A stretch of 64,000 nucleotides of DNA from Chitinophaga hostae (GCF_018224885.1 NZ_JAGTXB010000010.1:62001-126000); one strand, 5' to 3'; positions 34,106-42,956 are shown, counted from the first letter of the stretch. Notes: generated by a model not told the origin, from the letters alone. Numbers and translations: made by a program.

Positions 34106-34928
34106 CAATTCTTTCTGCACCGCTGTATATATTAAAACGTTTTTCTTTCAGGAAACCTACCAGGGTAATATTCCATTCGGCGGCCATTTTTACTGCCCTG
34201 CCCGAAGGAGCGCCGATAGCTGCAATCAGTGAAATATTGGCCATGGCGGCTTTTTGGATCAATTCAAACCCGGCACGCCCGCTCAACAGTAATCCGCAGT
34301 GTTGAAGCGGCATTAGTTGCTTGGCCATGGCAGCGCCGATGATTTTGTCGACCGCGTTATGGCGGCCTATGTCTTCGCGCAGCAGTAACAGTGTACCGTT
34401 ACCGTCAAAAAGGGCGGCTGCATGCAAGCCTCCGGTGGCATCAAAGAGGTCCTGCCGCTTTCGTAACAGGTCCGGAAGACCAAATAACATATCGGCTGGA
34501 AACCGGAAGGTATTGTTGATAACGGAAACGCCTGTATGAATAGCAGCAATGTCTGCTTTGCCACAAACGCCACAGGCAGCAGTGGCGGTAAAATTACGGG
34601 TAGTATTGCCTAATTGCGCCACGGCTGATGGCTTCAGGTGTACGGTAGCTATATGGTCTTCTCTATCTTCCGATAAAATTATTTCCTGTATATCGGGTTG
34701 ACCGGAAATAATTCCTTCGGTAAATAAAAAGCCGGCAGCCAGCTCACTATCTTCGCCAGGAGTCCGCATGGTAACAGATATGTTTTGCTGGCGGCGGTTG
34801 TGGGAAGGTCCATGTACCAACCTGATTTCAAGAGGCTCTTCGGCCGCCAGGATATCACTGGTGTCGGTGATACTCTCCGCAGCTACTTTTCTGACGCGGG
34901 TATGAACAACTGGATTTGTCATACTCAA
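34077..34928 (-). CDS. fdhD: Formate dehydrogenase accessory sulfurtransferase FdhD
   Basis: FdhD transfers sulfur to the molybdenum cofactor so that formate-dehydrogenase-type enzymes become active. The 283-aa protein has the conserved double-Cys loop CGVCGKAD near residues 118-126, the VHTGVSVINNTF-like AIHTGVSVINNTF segment, DIGRHNAVDKIIG with the family's His-Asn and SGRAGFELIQKAAMA, GAPSGRAVKMA near the C-terminus. It starts 2 bases after the MDR reductase gene and overlaps the YdeP-like gene at its end. Cofactor supply to that enzyme is the natural reading. Confidence 0.95.
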   Translation of the reverse strand: MSMTNPVVHTRVRKVAAESITDTSDILAAEEPLEIRLVHGPSHNRRQQNISVTMRTPGEDSELAAGFLFTEGIISGQPDIQEIILSEDREDHIATVHLKPSAVAQLGNTTRNFTATAACGVCGKADIAAIHTGVSVINNTFRFPADMLFGLPDLLRKRQDLFDATGGLHAAALFDGNGTLLLLREDIGRHNAVDKIIGAAMAKQLMPLQHCGLLLSGRAGFELIQKAAMANISLIAAIGAPSGRAVKMAAEWNITLVGFLKEKRFNIYSGAERIDANNITQHR

Positions 34929-34930
34929 AA

Positions 34931-35941
34931 TTACACTTTCACCACCATCTTACCACTGTTTCTGCCGGAAAATAATCCGAGTAAAGCTTCCGGTAAATGA
35001 TCGAATCCTTCTTCCACGGTTTCCGTGTATTTTATTTTACCGGCTTTTACCCATTCGGATAGTTGTTTGATGCCTTCTCCGAAGCGGTTGGCATAGTTAC
35101 CGATAATAAATCCCTGCATCAATACGCTGCGGGTAACCATTAGGGGCTGGATACGGGGGCCCACCGGTACTTCGGTGGTGTTATACAGCGCGATCTGGCC
35201 GCAGAGCGGTACCCGTGCGAAAAAGTTGAGATGTTTGATGACCGCATCGGATATTTCACCGCCAACGTTGTCGAAGTAGATGTCGACCCCGTTCGGACAC
35301 GCGGCGGCTATGGCAGCGCCAATATTTGAATGGCCTTTATAGTCAATAGCGGCGTCGAAGCCAAAGGTGTCTGTCAGCATTTTTATTTTCTCTGAGCCTC
35401 CGGCGATACCAACAGCGCGGCATCCCATGATTTTGGCGATCTGACCTACCACAATGCCAACAGCGCCGGCGGCGCCGGACACCACTACCGTTTCTCCGGC
35501 TTTTGGCTTGCCAATGTCTGCCATGCCAAAATAGGCGGTCAGTCCCGGTACACCGAGCAGGCCAAGGTAATAGGTGAGGGGAATGCTGCCATCTATTTTC
35601 CGGAGATGATCACCGGTAAAAATGGCCGCCGTTGCCCAGGGCAGAAAAGGGCGGGGACCACTGCTCATTACTTTATCGCCCGCCTGGTACCTGTCGTCCC
35701 TGCTCTCTGCTACTTCGGCCACGCCGCTGCTTTCAATGGGTTCACCCACCTGGAAGGGCGGAATGTAGGATTTGGCATCGTTCATACGGCCACGCATATA
35801 CGGATCTACAGAAAAGTAGAGCGGCTTTACCATTACCTCGCCCGGCATCAGTTCCGGAAGGGCCGTTTCTACTGTTTTAAAATTGTTGGCATCCGGCAAC
35901 CCTTGGGGGCGGTTGGCCAGCAGGATCTGTTTTATTTTCAT
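34931..35941 (-). CDS. NADP-dependent oxidoreductase, zinc-independent MDR (YncB/CurA-like)
   Basis: A 336-aa medium-chain reductase without catalytic zinc, resembling the leukotriene-B4/curcumin/alkenal reductases. Features are KPLYFSVDPYMRGRMND at about 40-56, GLTAYFGMADIGKPKAGE, the Rossmann motif SGAAGAVGIVVGQIAKIMGC (about 156-175) and GGEISDAVIKHLNFFARVPLCG. These enzymes reduce the double bond of alpha,beta-unsaturated aldehydes and ketones with NADPH. It is the first gene of the minus-strand operon with fdhD (2-base gap), ydeP and the glycolipid-binding gene, a combination that may point to a redox or detoxification purpose. Confidence 0.9.
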   Translation of the reverse strand: MKIKQILLANRPQGLPDANNFKTVETALPELMPGEVMVKPLYFSVDPYMRGRMNDAKSYIPPFQVGEPIESSGVAEVAESRDDRYQAGDKVMSSGPRPFLPWATAAIFTGDHLRKIDGSIPLTYYLGLLGVPGLTAYFGMADIGKPKAGETVVVSGAAGAVGIVVGQIAKIMGCRAVGIAGGSEKIKMLTDTFGFDAAIDYKGHSNIGAAIAAACPNGVDIYFDNVGGEISDAVIKHLNFFARVPLCGQIALYNTTEVPVGPRIQPLMVTRSVLMQGFIIGNYANRFGEGIKQLSEWVKAGKIKYTETVEEGFDHLPEALLGLFSGRNSGKMVVKV

Positions 35942-36088
35942 ACACCATGGTATTTATAAAATAAAGAAACGCAATGATTTATTAACAGGCAAAAAATGCT
36001 TTTGTTTAAGAAAGGGAAAACTGGGTGAATACATATGAAAAATGTACATTCGGGTAAGAAACTTCACCAATTAAATTAAAAATCTACT

Positions 36089-36952
36089 ATGCGTCTTGAT
36101 GATGAAGAAATGAGCGACAACGTCGAGAAACGTACCGGTGGCGGCATGCGCAACATTGGTATCGGTGGTGGTATTGGCGGCATTATTATTATAGTGCTGG
36201 CATTGCTCTTTAAACAGGACCCGCAACAGGTAATGCAGGCGGTGCAACAGGGACAGGGTTCCGGACAGGGGCAGGAAACAGCGGAGAAACTGACGAAAGA
36301 GAATGCGTCTCCTTTTGAGATCATGTCTGCCAAAGTGTTACGCAGTACAGAACGGGTCTGGAAGCAGGAGTTCCAGCAAAAGAACAAAAACTACGAAATA
36401 CCCCGGATGGTGTCTTTTCAGAAAGGTACTGAATCGGGCTGTGGTTTTGCCGAATCGGCAATGGGCCCGTTTTATTGTCCGGCAGATCACCGGGTATACC
36501 TGGATGTCTCGTTTTTTGATGAACTGGAGCAGCAATTCGGGGTGAAAGGCGATTTTGCCAAAGCCTATGTGATCGCACACGAGGTGGGCCATCACGTACA
36601 GAACCTGCTGGGCATCAGCGGAAGAATGCAGGCCATGCGTTCCCGCATGAGCGAAAAGGAATATAATAAGTTGTCGGTGATGCTGGAACTGCAAGCCGAT
36701 TTCCTGGCCGGCGTATGGGCTAACCAGGCCAATAAAATCAGACCCTTCCTGGATCCGGGAGATATTGAATCAGGGCTGAATGCTGCCAGCGCCGTAGGAG
36801 ACGACCGGTTGCAACAGGCCAGTACAGGGCAGGTAGTACCGGATGCTTTTACCCACGGTACTTCTGCACAACGGATGTTCTGGTTTAAAAAAGGATTTGA
36901 ATCCGGGGATGTTTCCCAGGGTGATACCGGTATAGGACTGGGATCGTGGTAA
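36089..36952 (+). CDS. Neutral zinc metallopeptidase, YpfJ family
   Basis: A 287-aa membrane-anchored protein. An acidic and basic N-terminus (RLDDEEMSDNVEKRTGGG) leads to one membrane segment at about 23-43 (NIGIGGGIGGIIIIVLALLF). The catalytic domain has the zinc motif IAHEVGHHVQN at about 163-174, then ELQADFLAGVWAN with the third ligand region. Also typical are the FQKGTESGCGFAESAMGPFYCP stretch with a Cys pair and the C-terminal HGTSAQRMFWFKKGF. The family (KPN_02809/YpfJ) has no defined substrate. It is monocistronic and ends at heptad element H. Confidence 0.92.
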   Translation: MRLDDEEMSDNVEKRTGGGMRNIGIGGGIGGIIIIVLALLFKQDPQQVMQAVQQGQGSGQGQETAEKLTKENASPFEIMSAKVLRSTERVWKQEFQQKNKNYEIPRMVSFQKGTESGCGFAESAMGPFYCPADHRVYLDVSFFDELEQQFGVKGDFAKAYVIAHEVGHHVQNLLGISGRMQAMRSRMSEKEYNKLSVMLELQADFLAGVWANQANKIRPFLDPGDIESGLNAASAVGDDRLQQASTGQVVPDAFTHGTSAQRMFWFKKGFESGDVSQGDTGIGLGSW

Positions 36953-37100
36953 GCTAAAGGCTAAAGGCATAAAGCATAAAGCTATCGAAGCGAATACTGA
37001 CGGAAATACTATATCCGTTAATATTCGCTTCGATAGCTTTTTGCTTTTTGCTTTTTGCTTTTTGCTTTCTGCTTTCTGCTTTCTGCTTTACGCTTTCAGC
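36951..37100. repeat. Heptad inverted-repeat element H with expanded right array (convergent YpfJ / pncB)
   Basis: Left arm units TAAAGGC and ATAAAGC; inner stem AAAGCTATCGAAGCGAATA (36978-36996) pairs perfectly with 37022-37040. The right array, read on the minus strand, is TGAAAGC, GTAAAGC, AGAAAGC x3, AAAAAGC x4, so it is longer than the left arm. The pncB stop codon TAA lies in the GTAAAGC unit. This member shows clear tandem expansion of a single unit. Confidence 0.85.
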
Positions 37101-38254
37101 GTTTCAATTGCCTGTTCAATCATTTTCGGATCCCCGGTATATTTCCCGTTCACATCAGATAGCTTCACTACGGGCGTCCACCTGGGCGCGTCTTCCGGCA
37201 ATGCCTCATACATTTTAATTACAATATTCAGGGCCGGTAATCCTACGTCGTTGGTAAAATTGGTACCGATGCCAAACGACATCCCGATTTTGCCCCGGCA
37301 GTAACCGGCGATATGGGCTACTTTTTCATAGTCCAGGCCGTCGGAGAAAATAATGGTTTTGGTAAGCGGATCTACGCCTTTGCCCTTATAGTGAGTGATG
37401 GTACGATCAGCGAAAAGGATAGGATCTCCGCTGTCGTGCCGCACGCCGTCAAACAGCTTCGCAAACTTTTTATCAAACTGTTCAAAGAAAACAGGAGTCG
37501 TATAGGTGTCTGATAAGGCTATTCCCAGGTCGCCGCGATATACCTGGACCCAGTTTTCCAGCCCTAACAGGTTGGCCATTTTAAAGCCGTATTTGGCTGC
37601 ATGGAACATAAACCATTCGTGGGCATGCGTGCCTACCGGTTTTACACCATTGCGCATGGCCAGGTGAACATTGCTGCTGCCTATAAAACAACCTTCGCCA
37701 TATTCCCGGAGGTTTTTTACCACCAGGCCATGCACTGCCAGCGAGTGCCGGCGCCGGGTACCGAAATCTGCAATGGTGATACCCATCTCTTTATATTTCT
37801 CTATTTTATCCCGGGTAATACGGATCACCTCTTCGTCCGCTACCCGTTGCTGGCCCGTGAGCTGATAGTACAATTCACAGATCAGCGACATCAGCGGTAC
37901 CTCCCATAGTATGGTGCGATACCAGTAGCCATCAGCATGTACCTCCAGTTCACCGCCATGTTGTGCAATATGGACCTCAGCCGGATTATACCGGTAACCG
38001 TGCAAAAAATCGAGGTAGGTAGGATCGAGGTAGGGGCAGGTTACAGCAAGGAATTGTTTTTCTTCAGGGCTTAGCTGCAGATATTGCATGTCATTTACCG
38101 CAGCGCGTAAAGCCTCAGCAAAACCAGGAGGGAAAACATGCTTGCCCCGGTTAATGAAGGTATAACGGGCACGCGCCTTCGGAAACAGTTTGATGACGCC
38201 ATGCTGCATGGTAAATTTATAGAAATCGTTATCGAGGATCGAGGTCAGGATCAT
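37088..38254 (-). CDS. pncB: Nicotinate phosphoribosyltransferase
   Basis: PncB makes nicotinate mononucleotide from nicotinate and PRPP in the Preiss-Handler route to NAD. The 388-aa protein has the family start LDNDFYKFTMQHGVIKLFP, the DFGTRRRHSLAVHG segment, GTHAHEWFMFHAA, which holds the His phosphorylated during catalysis in the family, FDGVRHDSGDP and IIFSDGLDYEKV, and the C-terminal GIGTNFTND motif. Its last codons and stop are part of heptad element H. Upstream it is divergent from a small PH-like gene, with only 50-odd bases between. No regulator of NAD biosynthesis is adjacent. Confidence 0.96.
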   Translation of the reverse strand: MILTSILDNDFYKFTMQHGVIKLFPKARARYTFINRGKHVFPPGFAEALRAAVNDMQYLQLSPEEKQFLAVTCPYLDPTYLDFLHGYRYNPAEVHIAQHGGELEVHADGYWYRTILWEVPLMSLICELYYQLTGQQRVADEEVIRITRDKIEKYKEMGITIADFGTRRRHSLAVHGLVVKNLREYGEGCFIGSSNVHLAMRNGVKPVGTHAHEWFMFHAAKYGFKMANLLGLENWVQVYRGDLGIALSDTYTTPVFFEQFDKKFAKLFDGVRHDSGDPILFADRTITHYKGKGVDPLTKTIIFSDGLDYEKVAHIAGYCRGKIGMSFGIGTNFTNDVGLPALNIVIKMYEALPEDAPRWTPVVKLSDVNGKYTGDPKMIEQAIETLKA

Positions 38255-38284
38255 TATTTGCTGTTTAGATTCACAATAAAATTA

Positions 38285-38292
38285 TACTTTTG
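38285..38292 (+). promoter_or_regulatory. Bacteroidota -7 box for the GRAM/PH-like gene
   Basis: TACTTTTG is an exact TAnnTTTG match, with TTTG at 38257-38260 upstream as a possible -33 element (24-base gap, slightly long). The gene's ATG is at 38316. Confidence 0.55.
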
Positions 38293-38315
38293 CGGATAAC
38301 CATATGTTAGTTACC

Positions 38316-38711
38316 ATGAAAGAGATTAAAGTAAAATGGCCCCTTAACCCGCAGGAAACCGTATTGTACAAGGCAAACGCTGTTTATATCAAAAGCAAGT
38401 TCCAGGCAAAACAAGGCGCTGTGTATATTACCAGCGAAAGGATTGTATTTGAAACGAAGCCCATGCTGATGTTTTTATTATTTGGTGTTATTGGCTGGTT
38501 ACTCGCGAGGAACAAAAAGACCAATGAATTTCAGTTAGCCGATATTACAAATTTTCAGAGAACAAAACATGGATTGAATAAAAAAGTGGCAGAATTTGAA
38601 TTGATTGATGGCAGCAAGTATCGCTTCGGGGTTGCCGGTAAGTGGGAAGATTTTGATCTCGCTTATCAGAAAGCCATATTGGATGTTCAGCCGCTTTTTA
38701 GTGTGAAATAG
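38316..38711 (+). CDS. Small GRAM/PH-like domain protein
   Basis: A 131-aa protein from ATG 38316. It has the outline of a GRAM/bacterial PH domain: ETVLYKANAVYIKSKFQAKQ, GAVYITSERIVFETKP, a central hydrophobic stretch MLMFLLFGVIGWLLA that may dip into the membrane, then IPL-like strand FQLADITNFQRTKH and KYRFGVAGKWEDFDLAY. Such domains bind lipid or membrane surfaces; no partner is evident. It has an exact promoter box and a strong terminator, so it is monocistronic. The assignment of fold is inference. Confidence 0.65.
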   Translation: MKEIKVKWPLNPQETVLYKANAVYIKSKFQAKQGAVYITSERIVFETKPMLMFLLFGVIGWLLARNKKTNEFQLADITNFQRTKHGLNKKVAEFELIDGSKYRFGVAGKWEDFDLAYQKAILDVQPLFSVK

Positions 38712-38744
38712 CTGTCAGCGCTTCCTATCAAAATGTTAGTAATA

Positions 38745-38793
38745 GTCCGCATTCCTATCGTGTCGTTCACGTATAGCATGCGGACATTTTTTT
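38745..38793 (+). terminator. Intrinsic terminator after the GRAM/PH-like gene
   Basis: GTCCGCAT (38745-38752) pairs with ATGCGGAC (38778-38785), with further pairing CTATCGTG/CACGTATAG inside (one bulge), followed by ATTTTTTT. A short stretch similar to heptad element A (TAGCTGTCAGCGCTTCC, 38709-38725) precedes it and may be a decayed half element. Confidence 0.85.
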
Positions 38794-39022
38794 GATACTT
38801 GTTTTCCCAATAATCCTCTCTATCCTGCTCGTTTCCATCCTCACTATTCCGGCGGGCATCGCTGCTATGATTGTTAGTCATCCTGTTGAATTATGATCTT
38901 TAAACAAAAAACCGTTTATTTATGTTTAGAGTGGCATCAATACCTGAGATATTTGTTGCTGGCGCAACTGGTTTTTATTTTGTATGCTCCGTACAGCGTA
39001 TTGTTTAATCCTTAACCATATT

Positions 39023-39475
39023 ATGGCGAAACCTGATATCAGTGCGAAACTGCGCATGAACATTGCGAGCGCAGTTGTTAGAACTCATACTGCTTACCGG
39101 CTGCGGTTATTGAATGTATTTATGCAGGCCGGCCTCGACATTACCCCCGATATGTATTTTATTCTGCGTTACCTCTGGGGAGAACAGGATGGTACCCGGC
39201 AACAGGAACTGGCCGACAAAACAGGCAAGGACAAAGCCAGTCTCACGAAGCTACTTGATAACCTGGAGAAGCGTAACCTGGTAAAACGCACCGCCGATGA
39301 AACAGACAGGCGCAGTAAAAGGGTATGGCTGACCAGCACAGGCAAAAAGCTAAAGGAAAAAGTATATCCGTTGGCGTTATCGGTAGTGGAACTGGCGGAA
39401 AGAGGGTTGACAAAAAATGATCTGCAGCAGGCGCAGGGAGTATTGGAAACAATTTACAATAATATTAAAAGATGA
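39023..39475 (+). CDS. MarR-family transcriptional regulator
   Basis: A 150-aa winged-helix regulator from ATG 39023 (an earlier in-frame ATG at 38984 would add 13 odd residues). Typical segments are the N-terminal dimerisation helix, DMYFILRYLWGEQDGTRQQELADKTGKDKAS (helix-turn-helix), LTKLLDNLEKRNLVKRTADETDRRSKRVWLT (recognition helix and wing) and a C-terminal helix pair. MarR proteins repress genes near themselves and respond to small phenolic or oxidising ligands. DinB and PAP2 genes follow on the same strand; whether they are its targets is open. Confidence 0.93.
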   Translation: MAKPDISAKLRMNIASAVVRTHTAYRLRLLNVFMQAGLDITPDMYFILRYLWGEQDGTRQQELADKTGKDKASLTKLLDNLEKRNLVKRTADETDRRSKRVWLTSTGKKLKEKVYPLALSVVELAERGLTKNDLQQAQGVLETIYNNIKR

Positions 39476-39503
39476 TCCCCCGGGCTTTTCCTATCTTTAG
39501 CAT

Positions 39504-39947
39504 ATGCTTACCAGTATACTGATCAACTTATTTGAACGGGATCTCAGCAAACTTGAACAGGAGATCGCCGCATACGAAACACCGGAAGGGATATGGCGGG
39601 TGCCAGCCGGAATCAGCAATAGTGCAGGGAACCTGTGTCTCCACCTGTGCGGTAACCTGCAACATTTTGTAGGTGCGGTATTGGGCCAAACCGGCTATGT
39701 CCGGAACAGGGAGCTGGAATTCAGCGCCCGGAATGTGCCAACGGAAGACCTGCTTGTGCTGGTGAGCAGCACAAGACGTATCATCCTGACTGTTATAGCG
39801 GCACTAACGGCAGACGACCTGGAAAAGACCTATCCCGAAAAAGTTTTTTCAGGTACCATGAGTACCGGCCACTTCCTGGTGCATCTGAGCACGCATCTTA
39901 ATTATCATCTCGGCCAAATTAACTATCATCGCCGTTTAACCCAGTAG
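39504..39947 (+). CDS. DinB-family protein
   Basis: A 147-aa four-helix-bundle protein of the DinB/YfiT superfamily. Histidines that form the metal site in the family lie in NLCLHLCGNLQHFVG (about 48-61) and the C-terminal HFLVHLSTHLNYHLGQIN (about 121-138). The family includes metal-dependent thiol transferases; the exact reaction is not known. A TATCTTTA box at 39492-39499 ends only 4 bases before the ATG, so its transcript may have almost no leader. It also lies 28 bases after the MarR stop and could be read through. Confidence 0.88.
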   Translation: MLTSILINLFERDLSKLEQEIAAYETPEGIWRVPAGISNSAGNLCLHLCGNLQHFVGAVLGQTGYVRNRELEFSARNVPTEDLLVLVSSTRRIILTVIAALTADDLEKTYPEKVFSGTMSTGHFLVHLSTHLNYHLGQINYHRRLTQ

Positions 39948-39955
39948 TGTATTTC

Positions 39956-40594
39956 ATGAGTGCTTTTTTTCAAAAGTTTATCACCGTTTACCGGCAGCTG
40001 AAATATTTTATATGGCCTTATGCCTTCATCGTGTTAGGGGTATTGATTACCCGGTTGTGTGTTACAAGAACAACCGTCTATTTTTTTATTAATGGACTCC
40101 ATACGTCAACAGGCGATTTCGTGTTTCCCTATATTACCGAGTTGGGAAGCACTTCGGCAGCTGTATTGATTTCCCTGTTGCTGTTACTGTTCCGTAAGCG
40201 TATGGGTGCTGTAATGGCAACCGCCTATATCTTTACCGCCACCATCAGTTTCACATTAAAAGCATTGGTAGGGTTTCCCCGCCCGCATCGCTTTTTTTCC
40301 GAACGCCTGCACGATATCTATTTTGTACCCGGGGTAGTAGTACTCGATAATTTCAGAAGTTTTCCTTCCGGTCACAGCGTATGCGCATTTACGGCGGCTA
40401 CTGTATTGGCATACTATACCAGGAACAAGGTCTGGTCCCTGGTATATCTTGCGCTGGCTTTGCTGGTGGCTTATTCCCGCATGTACATGAGCCAGCACTT
40501 CCTGGAAGATGTAACTGCCGGATCGTTGCTGGGAGTATTTTTTTCGATGGTGTGGCTGAGTTTTTTCGGCCGTAACGGATCATCAGGACAATAG
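39956..40594 (+). CDS. Phosphatase PAP2 family membrane protein
   Basis: A 212-aa membrane phosphatase from ATG 39956 (8 bases after the DinB stop). It has the three PAP2 signature motifs, KALVGFPRPHRF (C1), SFPSGHSVCAF (C2, with the catalytic His) and SRMYMSQHFLEDVTAG (C3), within about six transmembrane segments. PAP2 enzymes dephosphorylate lipid phosphates such as undecaprenyl pyrophosphate or phosphatidic acid. Its end overlaps the convergent gene by 12 bases. Confidence 0.92.
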   Translation: MSAFFQKFITVYRQLKYFIWPYAFIVLGVLITRLCVTRTTVYFFINGLHTSTGDFVFPYITELGSTSAAVLISLLLLLFRKRMGAVMATAYIFTATISFTLKALVGFPRPHRFFSERLHDIYFVPGVVVLDNFRSFPSGHSVCAFTAATVLAYYTRNKVWSLVYLALALLVAYSRMYMSQHFLEDVTAGSLLGVFFSMVWLSFFGRNGSSGQ

Positions 40595-41104
40595 ATCTTT
40601 TTTCTGTTCCATTTCCTGTATCAGGGAATCCTGGTGCTGCTTCAGCATATCGTTGTATAACCGGGCCGGTGCGATTTGCTCAGGGACTTTTTCCTTATGC
40701 CATACCGGTGTGGGTATGTATCTGGCCCAAAGTATTTCATAACCGATATAGATCTGGTATTTACCTTCCCGTACATTATCCGTGTGCCCCAGTCGTCTTT
40801 CTTCGCCCGGAGCAAGGTTTTCAATTAAACGTGCCTGGTGGGTGGTGCCCATAGCAGTGGTAATAACCTGGTCAATCGCTACGGTCATGTACCTTTTATC
40901 GGACAGATTTCTAACGCTGCGCAGGTATTTGGATACGCTGAAAACACTATTGGATACACCTACGATTCTGACGGCATAGATGGCGTCTTCTCCTGCGATA
41001 GGCTTTAATTTCTTTTCCTTGAAATAGGTGCTGCGGAAGCTTTGGGTTCTGAAATAGATATACCACATCATGAAAAAGAAGAAAATGATTACCGGAACGT
41101 ACAT
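40583..41104 (-). CDS. Membrane-anchored protein of unknown function
   Basis: I do not recognise a family. From ATG 41104 it is about 173 aa: one membrane segment at the very start (MYVPVIIFFFFMMWYIYF), then a soluble domain with the strand-like stretch IYAVRIVGVSNSVFSVSKYL and RYMTVAIDQVITT, and a basic/acidic C-terminus ending in Gln/Glu/Lys-rich helix (QDSLIQEMEQKKD). An alternative start at 41143 adds 13 residues. It is probably exposed to the cytoplasm. It overlaps the convergent PAP2 gene by 12 bases. Confidence 0.65.
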   Translation of the reverse strand: MYVPVIIFFFFMMWYIYFRTQSFRSTYFKEKKLKPIAGEDAIYAVRIVGVSNSVFSVSKYLRSVRNLSDKRYMTVAIDQVITTAMGTTHQARLIENLAPGEERRLGHTDNVREGKYQIYIGYEILWARYIPTPVWHKEKVPEQIAPARLYNDMLKQHQDSLIQEMEQKKDLLS

Positions 41105-41529
41105 ATTATTGGCTTTTGAGGACGGGATTTGTAAACTAAACATGGCGTACTTACCTTACATCGATACAGATGGCCAGCGGGATTTTCATTATTATTTTGA
41201 TCGTGCTAAAATAGGGTACTTCTTTTGGGCTATTGTAAATACCGTGTTAACGGAAGTAAGATTATTTTACCTCTAAACCGGCATTTAATATAAAAATGAG
41301 TATTTTTTTTCATGTTAACAATTAAATGACAAAATTTCTCGGCAGAAACCCGCAACTTTGCCACATTGCCAAAAACAGGTGTTTATAACCATGTCAACTT
41401 TAGGGGTTAACCCCCAAATAATCTTATCTTAATAATTTCAACTTTTTTTTAATACATGATTAGCTGATTTCCGGCAACTATTCTGTTGGCTGAAACCTGA
41501 TATGGGGTAATTTTATCATGTTAAAATGA
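41105..41529. other. Intergenic region, about 425 bases
   Basis: AT-rich, no convincing gene (only frames under 70 codons). It includes a perfect 12-base palindrome GGGGTTAACCCC at 41403-41414 and long T runs (41306-41313, 41444-41450). No riboswitch or RNA gene was recognised. Confidence 0.4.
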
Positions 41530-42360
41530 TCAACGCGGAAAAAAGATAAAACTGAGGCCGGCACTATGGAATTGCGGATTGTAGTAAGGCATAATCACCT
41601 TGCTGGCATGGGTGGCATTGTCTTTAAAAAGTTTCCGTTGTATCCATGGATACATCCAGTAAGCGGCTTTAGTACTTAGTATACCTACGCCAGCTCCAGC
41701 CACCACATCACTCAGCCAGTGCTTATTATTGTACATTCTCAGCGCTCCCGTGGTGGTAGCCGCGAGATAACCGGCAACACCATACCAGGGCGAAACATCC
41801 TTGTATTCCTGGCGCATAAATTCGGCCGCAGCAAATGCGGTAGCTGTATGGCCCGAAGGAAAGGAGAGAAAATCCTGTCCGTTAGGGCGTTCTTCATGGG
41901 TCCAGCGTTTTACGCCTTCTACCGTACCTGCGGTGAGAATAGCGGAAATACCCAGTATAATAGTCCGGTCGCGCAAATTGTGTTTGCCATGTATACCGGC
42001 AGCATTCAGGATATATACAGCCGCCACCGGCGCATACTGCAGGTAGTTATCGATATGCGTCCGGAATTGCGGATGATCTTCTCTTAATTCAGCCTTGGTA
42101 GTGGAGTTCAGGTCCCTCAGCGTTGGATTGTTCAATGCAAATAGGCCATAACCGATCATAGCTGCAGGAACGGCTATGCCTGCCACAGTGGTATGGAATC
42201 CAGCCGTACGGTTGCCGGACAACGGATATTTGGGTACAGCGGTGATGGTAGGAACGGAATCTATTACAGAAGGCAGGGAATCAGTATCCTGGGCTGCTAC
42301 ACTAACGGAGCAGGTAAAGGCGCCTAATGCCAGTCCTGCTGAGAATATCATTTTCTTCAT
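41530..42360 (-). CDS. Phosphatase PAP2 family protein (secreted or membrane)
   Basis: A 276-aa PAP2 protein with a cleavable signal (MKKMIFSAGLALGAFTCSVSVAAQ). C1 is VKRWTHEERPNG, C2 is SFPSGHTATAFAAAEF with the catalytic His, and C3 is RMYNNKHWLSDVVAGAGVGI. Unlike the smaller PAP2 protein at 39956 it has a Sec signal and a region before the core, so it is likely periplasmic or outer-membrane-associated, as known for Bacteroidota lipid A phosphatase-like proteins. Its promoter box is 20 bases before the ATG, independent of the upstream FUSC gene. Confidence 0.9.
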   Translation of the reverse strand: MKKMIFSAGLALGAFTCSVSVAAQDTDSLPSVIDSVPTITAVPKYPLSGNRTAGFHTTVAGIAVPAAMIGYGLFALNNPTLRDLNSTTKAELREDHPQFRTHIDNYLQYAPVAAVYILNAAGIHGKHNLRDRTIILGISAILTAGTVEGVKRWTHEERPNGQDFLSFPSGHTATAFAAAEFMRQEYKDVSPWYGVAGYLAATTTGALRMYNNKHWLSDVVAGAGVGILSTKAAYWMYPWIQRKLFKDNATHASKVIMPYYNPQFHSAGLSFIFFPR

Positions 42361-42379
42361 GCGTCACTCCTTAATCGGC

Positions 42380-42387
42380 CAAATGTA
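42380..42387 (-). promoter_or_regulatory. Bacteroidota -7 box for the second PAP2 gene
   Basis: The minus strand reads TACATTTG, an exact TAnnTTTG match, 20 bases upstream of the start codon and downstream of the FUSC stop. Confidence 0.55.
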
Positions 42388-42430
42388 GGAGATAATTCTG
42401 AAGAAATTCTGAATCGGGCGCATCCCTTGC

Positions 42431-42946
42431 TCATTCGCCGCCACGGTCAGGCCTGGTAAGGATTATTTCGGCCGTTTGCTTCGTATACCGGTTATGAAAA
42501 AGAAAGGTAATGACAAGGCCGAGTAAACAACCTGCCAGCACAGAAATCACCCTGGCCACAGCCGTATCCCATATGTGGGCGCCCGCTTCGTGGGTCATCA
42601 CGATGATAGTGGCAGCCAGTGCCGTCCGCGTAGCAGCTTCCAGGTTCAACAGATTGCAGATGACCACTGTAATGAACACGGCCGTACACATCATTAAAAG
42701 CATATTGGGGTGAATTAATATTAACAGGAACCCTGAAATTCCACCCACCACATTTGCCTTAATACGTGTAACCGCTAACGTTACTGCATCTGATCCGTCC
42801 GGCGATAATACCAGCATTACCGAAATCAATACCCAGATAATGTCTTTATAATCGGTGATCCATGACAGCCCCAGCACTAACAGTACGCCAGTCACGCATT
42901 TCGCGGCATAGATCAGGAGTCGTTTTATTCGTTGTTTGTCAACCAT
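42431..42946 (-). CDS. FUSC-family membrane protein (aromatic acid exporter type, short)
   Basis: A 171-aa membrane protein with about five transmembrane segments. The stretches YAAKCVTGVLLVLGLSWI, DIIWVLISVMLVLSP and ARVISVLAGCLLGLVITFLF fit the fusaric-acid-resistance/aromatic acid exporter N-terminal domain. Full family members are larger and carry a soluble part, so this is a minimal version; it could be a subunit or a truncated gene, though no frameshift is seen. It is divergent from the PCMD lipoprotein operon. Confidence 0.8.
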   Translation of the reverse strand: MVDKQRIKRLLIYAAKCVTGVLLVLGLSWITDYKDIIWVLISVMLVLSPDGSDAVTLAVTRIKANVVGGISGFLLILIHPNMLLMMCTAVFITVVICNLLNLEAATRTALAATIIVMTHEAGAHIWDTAVARVISVLAGCLLGLVITFLFHNRYTKQTAEIILTRPDRGGE

Positions 42947-42956
42947 CTTTCAATGA

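Noticed and set aside
38687..38881. 64-aa minus-strand frame over the terminator
   Set aside because: It covers the terminator hairpin and the end of the PH-like gene and has no start context.
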